Assembly: GCA_018657495.1 (NCBI GenBank)
Contig: JABHXA010000001.1
Location: 186,016 to 250,015, forward strand
Direction of reading: 5' to 3'
Length of the DNA stretch: 64,000 nt
Source of the DNA: Fidelibacterota bacterium
GTDB lineage: Bacteria; Fidelibacterota; Marinisomatia; SCGC-AAA003-L08; JACNLC01
Both the position numbers and the translations under genes were made by a program. A model generated the notes under the pieces. It had not been told where the DNA came from. It was given only the letters and a program-made list of their open reading frames with translations, and did no database searches. Shown here piece after piece: positions 35,689 through 47,165 of the stretch. How positions within the stretch are numbered: the stretch's first letter is position 1; every line of letters starts with the position of its first letter.

Positions 35689-38600
35689 CTATTTCATTAA
35701 AATAACCTTCTGCACTAAAGTAGTTTCCCCTGCTATCAATCTAACAAAATAAATACTTGAAGTCTGTTTTGCAAGACCATCAGATTGATTTGATGCATCC
35801 CAGACAAATTCATGATACCCCGCTGGCAGATATTGATCAGTCAGTTCCGTCACTTCTTCACCAAGAATATTATAAATTTTCAATGATACCCTGTTTGGTT
35901 CATCCAGGTCAAATCGAATTGTCGTCTGCGGATTGAATGGATTGGGGTAGTTGGCATAGAGGCGGAATTGTTCTGGAACCGCTACAAATTCTGTCGATAT
36001 TTTTTCACCTGCAGCATCAGACACAAGAAGATCATCCACAGTTAATTTCCCGGAGAACTGTATCGATATCTCTCCATTCAATGGCTCACCTGTTGAATAA
36101 GCAATCAGCATATTTCGATTTGATCGTAAAGTCCAATCCTCAGGAAGGTTTGTATCTATTATACTAAATCCAGAATTGGACCTCAACTGAAATCCCCCCA
36201 CATTAAAACCTTCAAGTTTTAGGGACTGATGATCAATGAGTAGAGAGGCACTTCCGCCGGTGGAATAATTGCCTAAATCATCATAACCAATAATGATATT
36301 GACAATTTGCACTACGTCCAAAACATTGAGGATATTATCACCATTTATATCTCCCCCGGAGAATTGATCATCACTTGGATCCTCTACTAAAAGGATATAA
36401 CTGACAAGATTTACAATATCCAGGACATTTACATCGCCATCAGTATTTACATCTCCTGGAAGCCCAATAGTAATCATACCGCCTGAGAGGAGATATTCCA
36501 TTGGAAGTCCGTTCGGGTCAGAAATAGTCACATCCTCCGGCCATAACTCAATCACATCACCGATAGAAACTTCTGGATCAATGTAGTAGGAAATAGTCGC
36601 AAAATCATAGCTGCCTTCTTCAAGTATACATCCTTCAATACTAAAGAAAATGGTGATTGCCGATCCATTCGCATCGTTGAAGTCAGCACTAAAGCAGTCC
36701 AAATTTGATTCATAATTAATGGCGGTGGCAACATCTGGATCATCTACCAATGTGAACTGAATACCGCTAACCGAACGAGGAATATCAACATGGAGTGGGA
36801 CCATTACCGTATCGCCTGGCATGGTATTAACATTTCCAATAGATAATTCTACAAGTAACATGTAGTCATCAAGGGGTACCAGGAAGAAATTATATTCGGC
36901 AATACCATTTACGTCTGCGACTGCCTCCGTATCAATATATCCTTCAGCACTTACCATTACCTGATACTGCCCTGAATCAGGCACATCAATCCAGTAAAAA
37001 CCTTCATTTGTATAGGCATCAATTATTACACCGTTTTCATAGTAGATAACAACATGTGCCCCGCTAAGAGGTTGAGTATCGCCATTTGAGGTAATTCCAA
37101 ATACCATTCCTGTGAGGGCAAATTGGGGTTCAAATTCTCCAAACCAGAAATCTAGGTTAACCATATCACCGGCATCAATATATACTTGCTCTGATTGACT
37201 TTCACCTGTTTCAGGCAGAACACATGTAATAGAGTAACCGCCGCCTATCATGGCAAGCTCATATCCACCGTCCCCACCTGTTACTGTTTCGTACATCTGA
37301 CCATCTTCACTGAAAGCAACAATTTGAGCACCAGCAATCAACTCTACGGCATCATCCCATAAATAATTCACTGTACCATATAGAATAGCTGTCTCTGGTG
37401 GTGGAGAATAACTGCAGGCATCCACACACTCTTCAAAGGAATCAAATGAATATTCTGAGTAATCCATTTCTTCAGTTTCCCAACTGCAGCCGGATATCCA
37501 GACACATTCATCACCATTCCAACCAATACCAAGAATCATATCGCAGGGACCAAAATCAATGCCTGATAAATCCATGCAATCTTCCTGGTGTGAGTTAACA
37601 CAGGCAATATTGCTGTGCTCGGACTCCATCCCCTCAGAAAGTGCCGTTACAATAAAGCATAAGTCTTCTACAGGCAGGCTATTGTCCTCGGCGATGAAAA
37701 TAAATTCAGCTATATCAGTTGTACCTACCAGTACCCATTCTTCACCATTTGGTGACATCAGGTTTGCATAAATATTAAACAATGGCAGAAGTGTGGGGTC
37801 AGGGAATGGTTGATAGTCCCATGTAAGAAAAACCTCACTAATATTACCTGGTGATGGATCATATTCTGCCACCAAATTGTATGGAGGGTCAGGAACCTGG
37901 TTATCCCATGAATTAAAATGAAAATCTATCTGGGTTCCCTCATTGGCAAAAACATTTATAATTTGTGATTGAGTGCCTAATTCGGTGGTGCAGGTCACAA
38001 TCCAATCTGCCCACACGGCTAGTTCGAGTTCAAAATTTCCATCATCATTAGTTTCTGTTTCATAAACAGGCATATAACCCCAAGCTGGTGTCGCGCCAAT
38101 CGTAACACCGGCAATAGGAAATACCGGACCCATTGGCGATAACTGCCCGGTGACAGTCCCAAATATCCAACCGGTTAATTCTACATCGCCACAAGTACCA
38201 ACACATTCATCCATTGACTCAAAGAAATACTGTGAATATTCTACTCCATCTACCTCGGTACCGCAACCTGAAATTGAAATACATTCTTCCCCATCCCAAC
38301 CTATACCCAAAACCATTTCGCAATCGCCAAAATCAATACCAGATAGATCAAAACATTCAGGGTCGGTCTGTGTCAAACAGGCTGTGTTGCTGGGTTCGGA
38401 TTCCTGCCCCATGGCTTGCGCTTTAACTTGAAAGCATATTTCATCGAGAGGAAATATATTGATATCGAGTGTATATAAAAATTCAAGTTCTTCAGTTTCT
38501 CCAACCAAAACCCATTCAATGCCAAGGGGAGAAAGTATATTTGCATAAATATTAAATACCGGTTCAATGGTAAGATCAGGCAGTATATCATATGACCATG

Positions 38601-40767
38601 AAAGTGCGGCAGCATTCAAATTATCCGGATCTCCAGCTATTTCTGCAATCAGGTCATAAGGTGCTGGCAAATCATTTGTGATCCATGTATCAAAATGAAA
38701 AGATACTTCTACTTCATTTCCGCTCTGGATATACACATTCTGTGAATAACTTCCCCATTCAGTTTCACAGTTAATTTCCCATAGCCAGAACATAACCGGT
38801 AGTTCAAGACTATACAGTCCATTTGCATCCGTCACGGATTCATATGACTCATAATAGCCCCATTGTGGATAGGCTGTAATTACGGCATTTTCTACAGGAA
38901 ATGTCGGTCCCTCTTGTGAAAACTGGGCGGTTACCATCCCTACAGCCCATCCTGTATCCTGAGGATCCGTTAATGGCACCAAATAAAAATCCATTTCAAT
39001 TGGATACTCATCACTATACATGGGAAGGGGGTGTTCCTGTGGATGATATCCTTCAGCTGAAATCTCAATTAAAGTTGCAGCTGTAACTATTTCGCCGAAA
39101 GAATAATAACCAGCATCATTACTTACCGTTTCATCAAGCAATCCACCTGAAAAACCACCAAATATTCGTAATAAGGCACCACCTATCGGATTTATTTGAT
39201 TGGGGTCATCGGAGAAAAGGCTATACACATTGCCTGAAAGAAAGGCGTCATTGGGTTGGGTTTGCAATTCAAGATAAAAATCCATTTCAATTGGATATTC
39301 GATATTGTAACCAGGAAGTGGATGTTCCTGGGTGACATAACCCTCAGCGGAAACTACAATATGATTTGCTGCTGTGACCACTTCATCAAATGAATAATAC
39401 CCTGCATCATTACTCATCGTTTCATCAAGAAGACCTCCTGAGAAACCGCCATATATTTGTAACAAGGCACCACCAATGGAAATTATTTGATTTGGGTCAT
39501 CGGAGGACGGACTGTACACATTCCCTGAAAGAAACACATCATTTGGTTCGGTTTGCAATTCAAGATAATAATCATGTGTTATCGGCCAATCATAAAAATT
39601 CATCCAATTTTCCTGAGTGACAAACCCCTCAGCTGATACTCTGACTAAGGCTTCTTGAAATAATGGAAATCCATTAAGACTGTCATCAACAAAAAATGTG
39701 AATTGACCCTCATCATCTGTATAAGTTTCAACATATTCATTTAGCTGATCATTGGCAAAAAATACCTGTACCCTTGCACCGGTCAAAGGCTCGTAGGCTG
39801 GTAGCCAATCACCCACTGCACCACTTACGGTACCGGAAAATATTATATTTCCTCCTCCAGTTTGCAACTGAAGGGTAATTGGTAGGTTTACCGGGACATT
39901 GCCTACCCAAAATTCTGTGTTAAATGGTTGGTAACCTTCTTTCTCACAAATGAGAGAATAACTTCCAGGGCCAAATTGGATTTCGTAATAACCATCTTCA
40001 TTAGATTCAGTGGTATAGAACACATCATCAATATCTAGAGACCATACAGAAATCATTGCCCCACTAATAGGTAATAACATTCCATTTATTGAAGGACCAT
40101 AGACATGACCATAAACACCAAGCTCAGGATCAGGATCGTTTAATACCAGAGAGAAGTTGTGTGTCGCTCCGTTGGGACCAATTTCCAGGTTAACATTTTG
40201 CATCAGGAAATCAGGGTGATGGGCTGTCACATTAAACTCAAATCCGTACATGGGATTTATAGGTAACTCAAGATTGTAGTGTCCCGAATCGCCAGACTGG
40301 GTGGAATAGACTTCATCAGACGGCGAGTTAATATTATATGCCGAAATAGTTGTCCCTCCAATGGGACATTCATCGCAATTGTTTTCAAAAACAAACCCTA
40401 TTAAGAAGGTAATGTCATCATTTTGCTGCGGGTTCATAATGAAGTTCAATTCATAATTTGTACCATCTGGGAAAAATGTTTCAGAAATAGTTGTAAATCC
40501 CTCAGCTTCACAAGTGACAGTTATAGGTCCAATCAAATCTACAAAAAATGAGATCGAGTAATTTCCAGTAGAATCCGAATAGGCAATTTCATCTATGTCA
40601 TCGATACTAATGGATGCACCGGTTATGGGTTGAAATGAATTATTTGTAACTGAATAAACCTGGCCAAAAACTGTGATTTCCTGTGAAATTAGCAGACCAG
40701 AAAGGAAAAAGAGTGGTAGTAGAATAAAAGATGTTAAGTTTTTGCGAGAGAATAGATGCTTATACAT
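35689..40767 (-). CDS. Giant secreted mosaic protein with cohesin-like, dockerin-like and type IX sorting domains
   Basis: About 1,692 residues from the ATG at 40767, which has AGGAGA seven bases upstream. After a signal peptide come many carboxypeptidase-regulatory-like beta modules (GASISIDD...YSDSTGNYSI type). Two tandem duplications are visible: units of about 98 residues encoded near 39545-39250 and 39247-38975, and units of about 254 residues near 38950-38190 and 38170-37410, each with a beta module, a fibronectin-like module and a six-cysteine Kunitz-like module. Then come a cohesin-like domain (36860-36465), two dockerin-like EF repeats (36460-36270) and a C-terminal sorting domain (YPNPFNPQTTIRFDL; LKIYNILGEEV). 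It is likely a surface adhesin or scaffold. Confidence 0.85.
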   Translation of the reverse strand: MYKHLFSRKNLTSFILLPLFFLSGLLISQEITVFGQVYSVTNNSFQPITGASISIDDIDEIAYSDSTGNYSISFFVDLIGPITVTCEAEGFTTISETFFPDGTNYELNFIMNPQQNDDITFLIGFVFENNCDECPIGGTTISAYNINSPSDEVYSTQSGDSGHYNLELPINPMYGFEFNVTAHHPDFLMQNVNLEIGPNGATHNFSLVLNDPDPELGVYGHVYGPSINGMLLPISGAMISVWSLDIDDVFYTTESNEDGYYEIQFGPGSYSLICEKEGYQPFNTEFWVGNVPVNLPITLQLQTGGGNIIFSGTVSGAVGDWLPAYEPLTGARVQVFFANDQLNEYVETYTDDEGQFTFFVDDSLNGFPLFQEALVRVSAEGFVTQENWMNFYDWPITHDYYLELQTEPNDVFLSGNVYSPSSDDPNQIISIGGALLQIYGGFSGGLLDETMSNDAGYYSFDEVVTAANHIVVSAEGYVTQEHPLPGYNIEYPIEMDFYLELQTQPNDAFLSGNVYSLFSDDPNQINPIGGALLRIFGGFSGGLLDETVSNDAGYYSFGEIVTAATLIEISAEGYHPQEHPLPMYSDEYPIEMDFYLVPLTDPQDTGWAVGMVTAQFSQEGPTFPVENAVITAYPQWGYYESYESVTDANGLYSLELPVMFWLWEINCETEWGSYSQNVYIQSGNEVEVSFHFDTWITNDLPAPYDLIAEIAGDPDNLNAAALSWSYDILPDLTIEPVFNIYANILSPLGIEWVLVGETEELEFLYTLDINIFPLDEICFQVKAQAMGQESEPSNTACLTQTDPECFDLSGIDFGDCEMVLGIGWDGEECISISGCGTEVDGVEYSQYFFESMDECVGTCGDVELTGWIFGTVTGQLSPMGPVFPIAGVTIGATPAWGYMPVYETETNDDGNFELELAVWADWIVTCTTELGTQSQIINVFANEGTQIDFHFNSWDNQVPDPPYNLVAEYDPSPGNISEVFLTWDYQPFPDPTLLPLFNIYANLMSPNGEEWVLVGTTDIAEFIFIAEDNSLPVEDLCFIVTALSEGMESEHSNIACVNSHQEDCMDLSGIDFGPCDMILGIGWNGDECVWISGCSWETEEMDYSEYSFDSFEECVDACSYSPPPETAILYGTVNYLWDDAVELIAGAQIVAFSEDGQMYETVTGGDGGYELAMIGGGYSITCVLPETGESQSEQVYIDAGDMVNLDFWFGEFEPQFALTGMVFGITSNGDTQPLSGAHVVIYYENGVIIDAYTNEGFYWIDVPDSGQYQVMVSAEGYIDTEAVADVNGIAEYNFFLVPLDDYMLLVELSIGNVNTMPGDTVMVPLHVDIPRSVSGIQFTLVDDPDVATAINYESNLDCFSADFNDANGSAITIFFSIEGCILEEGSYDFATISYYIDPEVSIGDVIELWPEDVTISDPNGLPMEYLLSGGMITIGLPGDVNTDGDVNVLDIVNLVSYILLVEDPSDDQFSGGDINGDNILNVLDVVQIVNIIIGYDDLGNYSTGGSASLLIDHQSLKLEGFNVGGFQLRSNSGFSIIDTNLPEDWTLRSNRNMLIAYSTGEPLNGEISIQFSGKLTVDDLLVSDAAGEKISTEFVAVPEQFRLYANYPNPFNPQTTIRFDLDEPNRVSLKIYNILGEEVTELTDQYLPAGYHEFVWDASNQSDGLAKQTSSIYFVRLIAGETTLVQKVILMK

Positions 40768-40953
40768 TTGGTTTTCTCCTATATAAAATGTAAATACTGA
40801 CCTCAAAGTTATCAGTATATATCATTATAAAAAAGACCGATAGCTATTTTTTAAAATATTGTTACAATTGAGGGATCAGAGGCATGACCAAAAGACATCT
40901 TTGTTGTGACTGGGAAGAAACTGTTAATTAATCAACTATTTTAAATCAATGGC

Positions 40954-41979
40954 TTACTCTTTTCTAAAATCCAGGAGGACTTTGCCAAAATTCTTTCTTT
41001 CCTGTATATACCGATGGCATTCCGGCGCTTCGGTATAATGAAAAATTCGATCGATTACCGGATTTAATTTTCCTGTATCGACAATCTTCATCAGCCTGTC
41101 CACGGCGTTTTGGATTTTGTGTTCAGCGTTTCGCAGTTTTCCGAGATGATATCCCATGACACATTTATTTTCGCCAAGCATTAGAGCAGGATTAAATTTT
41201 GGAATTGTGAATAATTCTTTCAGCAACACAAATGGATTTTTCCTGAAACCACTAACAATTTTCTGATCGCCATACACGATAAGCTTTCCCATTGGCGCTA
41301 GCATTCGATAACCATTTTTCCAACTTTTCCCACCTAAAGGATCGATGATGAGATCTACACCGGTACCTTGAGTGAATTCCATTACTTTGTCATAAACATT
41401 TTCTTTTCGGTAGTCGATGCAGTATTTCACGCCCATCTTTTTGAGCTTTTCATGCTTCCATCCGGATGAGGTCCCAATAATACCGGCACCGGCATGTTTT
41501 ATCAGTTGAATGGCGGCTGTCCCCACTGCACCGCCAGCACCATGTATAAGGACGGCCTCTCCAGGTTGAATATTTCCTAAATCATAAATCATCATAAACG
41601 CCGTTACATAAACCAAGGGAAAAGCGGCTCCCTGATCCAGTGTAAATCTCTCCGGTAGGGCAAATACCATCTGTTCTGAAACACAGATATGGGTGCTGTA
41701 ACTACCAAATCTGCAAAAAGACATCACTTTATCGCCAGGTTTGAAACCCGTTACACTTGAACCGACTTTTTCAATAATGCCACTGGCTTCCGAACCCAAT
41801 GTTGTAGGTGGTTTGGGCGCTCCAGGATAGAGTTTCATTCTTGCCATAATTTCAGAAAAATTGATACCGGCATAGTGTACTCGAATCAATACTTCATGAT
41901 CTCCGGGCTCAGGAATTTGATTCTCTCTGATCTTTAATACTTCCGGTGGACCGTAACGGGATATGATTACTTGTTTCAT
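40954..41979 (-). CDS. Zinc-free MDR alcohol dehydrogenase / quinone oxidoreductase-like protein
   Basis: This 341-residue protein is a medium-chain dehydrogenase/reductase with the GroES-like N-terminal fold (VLIRVHYAGINFSEIMAR) and the NAD(P)-binding motif HGAGGAVGTAAIQL. The cysteine ligands of the catalytic zinc are absent, as in the quinone oxidoreductase and VAT-1 branches. It likely reduces an enone or quinone with NADPH. It lies upstream of the mosaic protein gene on the same strand, but with a 186-base gap, so it may be independent. Confidence 0.88.
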   Translation of the reverse strand: MKQVIISRYGPPEVLKIRENQIPEPGDHEVLIRVHYAGINFSEIMARMKLYPGAPKPPTTLGSEASGIIEKVGSSVTGFKPGDKVMSFCRFGSYSTHICVSEQMVFALPERFTLDQGAAFPLVYVTAFMMIYDLGNIQPGEAVLIHGAGGAVGTAAIQLIKHAGAGIIGTSSGWKHEKLKKMGVKYCIDYRKENVYDKVMEFTQGTGVDLIIDPLGGKSWKNGYRMLAPMGKLIVYGDQKIVSGFRKNPFVLLKELFTIPKFNPALMLGENKCVMGYHLGKLRNAEHKIQNAVDRLMKIVDTGKLNPVIDRIFHYTEAPECHRYIQERKNFGKVLLDFRKE

Positions 41980-42071
41980 GTTCTTCCTGATTCTAATAGT
42001 TAATTTTCATTTTGGTTTGAAGGTCAAAGTCTCAATTTCTAATAATTAAAAAATCATCTTCTGCAGATTGA

Positions 42072-44105
<2,034 letters not shown>

Positions 44106-45605
44106 TTATCCAAGAATCTCTCTTTCGGCGGTTGAAGACAAACAAAAATATTCATCGCTGGTAAATTTGAATTCCTTGTGTTCATAATCTCCTTTTGAAT
44201 TGATGAAATATTCGGATTCAAATTTGTCTTTTTTCAGAATGATTTCCCGTAGTGCTTCAGCAAAGAATTTTACATCTTCCATGGAATTATAAATGCCGAA
44301 ACTGACTCTTACCATGCCCATCCATGGTTCATCATGCCAGCTGATGACATTATCAGCTTTTGCTTTTTCTATCTGTTTGGCATGTGTCATCTGTAGCATT
44401 TTCTCTACATAGGGATGAGCACAGAAACATTCATTTCTTACCGCAATATTGAAATAATCATTTAGAACTGCAGCAACCAGACCATGGTTCATTTCTTTAA
44501 TATTGAACGATATTGTGCCTGCCCTTGGACAGGTGCGGGTATTAGTTTCGCCATAAATAACGACTTCGTTCATATTAATCATCTCTCTAAGCGCCAGATT
44601 GGTTAACATTTGATCTTCTTCTAATACATTGTCCATACCAATTCTATCGAGGATATGAATTGCTGCTCCAAGGGTAATTGCTCCAAGGATATTAGGTGTC
44701 CCTGCCTCCTCACGATCTGGAAACTGGTCTTTTACAAAATATTCTTCAGGAAAAACTCTATCAACCATGCCACCACCAACTTCTACTGGTTCGATTCCTG
44801 ACAGAAATGATTTTCTCGCAATCACAACACCGGGGGATCCGGGAGTATATGTTTTATGACCGGAGAATAAAAGGGCATCAATATCCATCTCAGAATCTTC
44901 ATTACCACTCATGATAATTGGGACATGAGCGGCTAGTTGGGCGGCATCGACAACGATAAAGGCATCATATTTATGGGCTAGTTTCGCAACCTTATTTATG
45001 GGATTAATAATACCGGTCACGTTACTTATGCCTGTAACTGAGACATAATTTACTCGTCCCCTGTGTTCTATGAGATATTTTTCAAGCAAATCCATATCGA
45101 TGCATCCCATCTGGGATTCATGTGTATCTACTGGTATATGAATGACCTTACCACCGTGTTTACGATGGGGTAAGTCATTTGAATGATGTTCCATTATTGA
45201 TACGAGGACTATATCACGTTCAGATCGAAAGTTTTTTAATGTGCGGGCAATACGATTCATTCCTGCTGTAACACCGCTACCGGTAAAAAAACAGGTGTAT
45301 TCATCCGGATCAGCTTGGACGAATTTTAAGATACGTTCATGGACCCAGTGGTAGGAATCTGTAGCGATTCTGGCGCTGAAATGCATTTCAGAATGGGTGT
45401 TTGCATAATGCTGAAGAAAGTTCTGGGCTGCCCGGTTGGCAATGCCCATCATCAATGTTGAGGCAGTAGAGTCCATATAACGTCTGCGAGTGGTTTCACC
45501 AGTTGCAAGTTTGTACATGGTATCAAAACCTAAAAAATCTTCCTTGATATGTTCTAACAGATCTGTTCCGTCTGGTAAATTGGGTAAAGCGTTCATTTTT
45601 GTCAT
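44106..45605 (-). CDS. Class V aminotransferase (cysteine desulfurase-like)
   Basis: This 499-residue PLP enzyme has the class V core with STASTLMMG..., THSEMHFSAR, FTGSGVTAGMNR, an EHHSNDLP motif, VVDAAQLAAH and the PLP lysine K251 in LFSGHKTYTPGSPG. This resembles the SufS/Csd-like fold, but it is longer than typical desulfurases (about 400 residues) because of an N-terminal extension and a C-terminal tail. No SUF or ISC genes are nearby, so sulfur transfer is not supported by context. The catalytic cysteine loop may correspond to the NECFCAHPY segment. Confidence 0.85.
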   Translation of the reverse strand: MTKMNALPNLPDGTDLLEHIKEDFLGFDTMYKLATGETTRRRYMDSTASTLMMGIANRAAQNFLQHYANTHSEMHFSARIATDSYHWVHERILKFVQADPDEYTCFFTGSGVTAGMNRIARTLKNFRSERDIVLVSIMEHHSNDLPHRKHGGKVIHIPVDTHESQMGCIDMDLLEKYLIEHRGRVNYVSVTGISNVTGIINPINKVAKLAHKYDAFIVVDAAQLAAHVPIIMSGNEDSEMDIDALLFSGHKTYTPGSPGVVIARKSFLSGIEPVEVGGGMVDRVFPEEYFVKDQFPDREEAGTPNILGAITLGAAIHILDRIGMDNVLEEDQMLTNLALREMINMNEVVIYGETNTRTCPRAGTISFNIKEMNHGLVAAVLNDYFNIAVRNECFCAHPYVEKMLQMTHAKQIEKAKADNVISWHDEPWMGMVRVSFGIYNSMEDVKFFAEALREIILKKDKFESEYFINSKGDYEHKEFKFTSDEYFCLSSTAEREILG

Positions 45606-45923
45606 ATTGAAAATTACTAATAATCCGATGGATGTAAAGAGTAGATTCTAAGCGTCTGCTCAAAATATGCATTGAGAATTTCTATCTTAGCGGAGTACTA
45701 CTAATTACCAGTATGACATATAGAAATATCCCTCGCTGGCGCTTGTCTGCCGTGACTTGTTTTTGAGTACCCACTAGGCAGAAGGGTGTCCGCAGGACGG
45801 GAGTGGAAAAGGACCCGGAATTATGTCATTAATCAATTAGTTATTTTTTCAAACCAAACATGCAATTCAATCAGATAGAATTATAGGGAATCTCTTCTAT
45901 ATAGCATTTCACTTTATTACTTT

Positions 45924-46023
45924 CCTGCCTCCGGCAGGCAGGCCCTCCTTTGGCGGGCTAACTACTTTCTACTAACTTTCCACCTCTGTCCTTCGGACAT
46001 CTCCGCCAGCGGAGAACAGTTAG
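45924..46023. repeat. Cluster of palindromic hairpins
   Basis: CCTGCC/GGCAGG (45924-45929 with 45933-45938) is followed by a GCCC/GGGC pair. Then TGTCC/GGACA (45987-45991 with 45995-45999) is directly followed by TCTCCGC/GCGGAGA (46000-46006 with 46009-46015), closed by CTAACT (45972-45977) against AGTTAG (46018-46023). The design, outer arms around two hairpins, repeats that of the elements near the DUF559 remnant. A weaker GTCC/GGAC hairpin flanked by CCACT and AGTGG lies at about 45771-45806. No gene is visible in 45606-46093. Confidence 0.7.
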
Positions 46024-46036
46024 TTTTACGTCTTAA

Positions 46037-46070
46037 AACAGAAAAGGCCGCAAATGCGACCTTTTCTGTT
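46037..46070 (-). terminator. Terminator of the TonB receptor operon
   Basis: AACAGAAAAGG (46037-46047) pairs with CCTTTTCTGTT (46060-46070), with an inner CGC/GCG pair in the loop. On the minus strand it is followed by four T residues. It lies 23 bases past the PorV-like gene. Confidence 0.8.
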
Positions 46071-46093
46071 AGAATCATAATAGATAATTCGGT

Positions 46094-47149
46094 TTAGAAC
46101 CCGATATTGAAAGCCAATACATTATTGTTTTCTAGCCCTGGGGCATCAACAGTTTTGAATGCATAGTCAACACCGAATGTCATTCCGCCAAGAGGAATGC
46201 TGAAACCAGCACCAAATGATACACCAAATGTATTTTCAGTAATATCATCATCCCAGCCATCATCATCATCATCGATGGAAAGCATGCTTAGTCCGCCACC
46301 AGCCCATGCTGACATACCGGCCATTTCCATAGTATATTCTCCACCAAAATGAAATTCATTAAATCCATATGAATTATTCACAAAGGCTCCATGAACATTG
46401 ACATTGTCAAGAGGAGTATATGTTACGGACATATCCAATTGAGCATGTTGTTCAAAAGCCTGAGAAATGAATCTTTGATGTTCAACAATTGTACCCGGTT
46501 CTGTATTTTCGGGAACTGCTGTTTGCTCAAGATTATTTCCGCTGAATTCCATTTTTGGACCAAGGTTTCTTAACACAACTCCAATTGAGACAGGTAGAGT
46601 GTTATGGGTATATTGTACACCCATATCAATCGATAGTCCTGGAGCTGTAGTTTCCTCGATGGATTCTGTGATGAGTTTGGATGCGACTCCAAAACGAATT
46701 CTGTCAGAAAACGCTTTTGAATATCCAAAAGTCAAAGTTACAAATGATGGCGAGAATGTTTCTCCTGAATCACCATTTGTATCTGACCAACTTGTAAGCC
46801 TTATATCCCCAAAATCAAAGTTTTTGAAGGATAGTCCAAACGTTCCACCAGCCATGTTAAAGGCAAATGCGGCATAACTCATACCGATGTCCGCAATATA
46901 GTCCATATTGGAGAACTGTGCTTCAGTAGCCGTACTCATATTTGAGATACCTGCTGGATTATAAAATAGAGCATCAATTCCAGAAACAGTTGCACTGTGA
47001 CTTGAGTTGAGAGCTACACCTTTTGCTCCAGTTGGAATCAGAACTTCTGATGCACCTGCAGTACCGATTGAATTTCCGGTACCGGCAAATGAAACTGTGA
47101 TAATTAATGAAAGAATTACCATTATTTTTACGATTTGTTTATATAACAT
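46094..47149 (-). CDS. PorV/PorQ-type outer membrane beta-barrel protein
   Basis: About 351 residues from the ATG at 47149, which has GGAAGGAG about nine bases upstream. A signal peptide is followed by a GAKGVALNSSHSATVSGIDALFYNPAGIS segment (read as shorter motifs GAKGVAL and ALFYNPAG), the hallmark of PorV/UPF0164-like barrels, and by alternating beta strands ending in aromatic residues (VLAFNIGF). PorV recruits and helps process type IX cargo in Bacteroidetes. It is the third gene of an operon after a TonB receptor and a sorting-domain protein. Function as a T9SS part is inference. Confidence 0.8.
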   Translation of the reverse strand: MLYKQIVKIMVILSLIITVSFAGTGNSIGTAGASEVLIPTGAKGVALNSSHSATVSGIDALFYNPAGISNMSTATEAQFSNMDYIADIGMSYAAFAFNMAGGTFGLSFKNFDFGDIRLTSWSDTNGDSGETFSPSFVTLTFGYSKAFSDRIRFGVASKLITESIEETTAPGLSIDMGVQYTHNTLPVSIGVVLRNLGPKMEFSGNNLEQTAVPENTEPGTIVEHQRFISQAFEQHAQLDMSVTYTPLDNVNVHGAFVNNSYGFNEFHFGGEYTMEMAGMSAWAGGGLSMLSIDDDDDGWDDDITENTFGVSFGAGFSIPLGGMTFGVDYAFKTVDAPGLENNNVLAFNIGF

Positions 47150-47165
47150 ATTTGAAACTCCTTCC

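Noticed and set aside
44106..45605. SufS cysteine desulfurase
   Set aside because: The fold matches, but the length is greater and there are no SUF or ISC neighbours, so only a class V aminotransferase call is supported.
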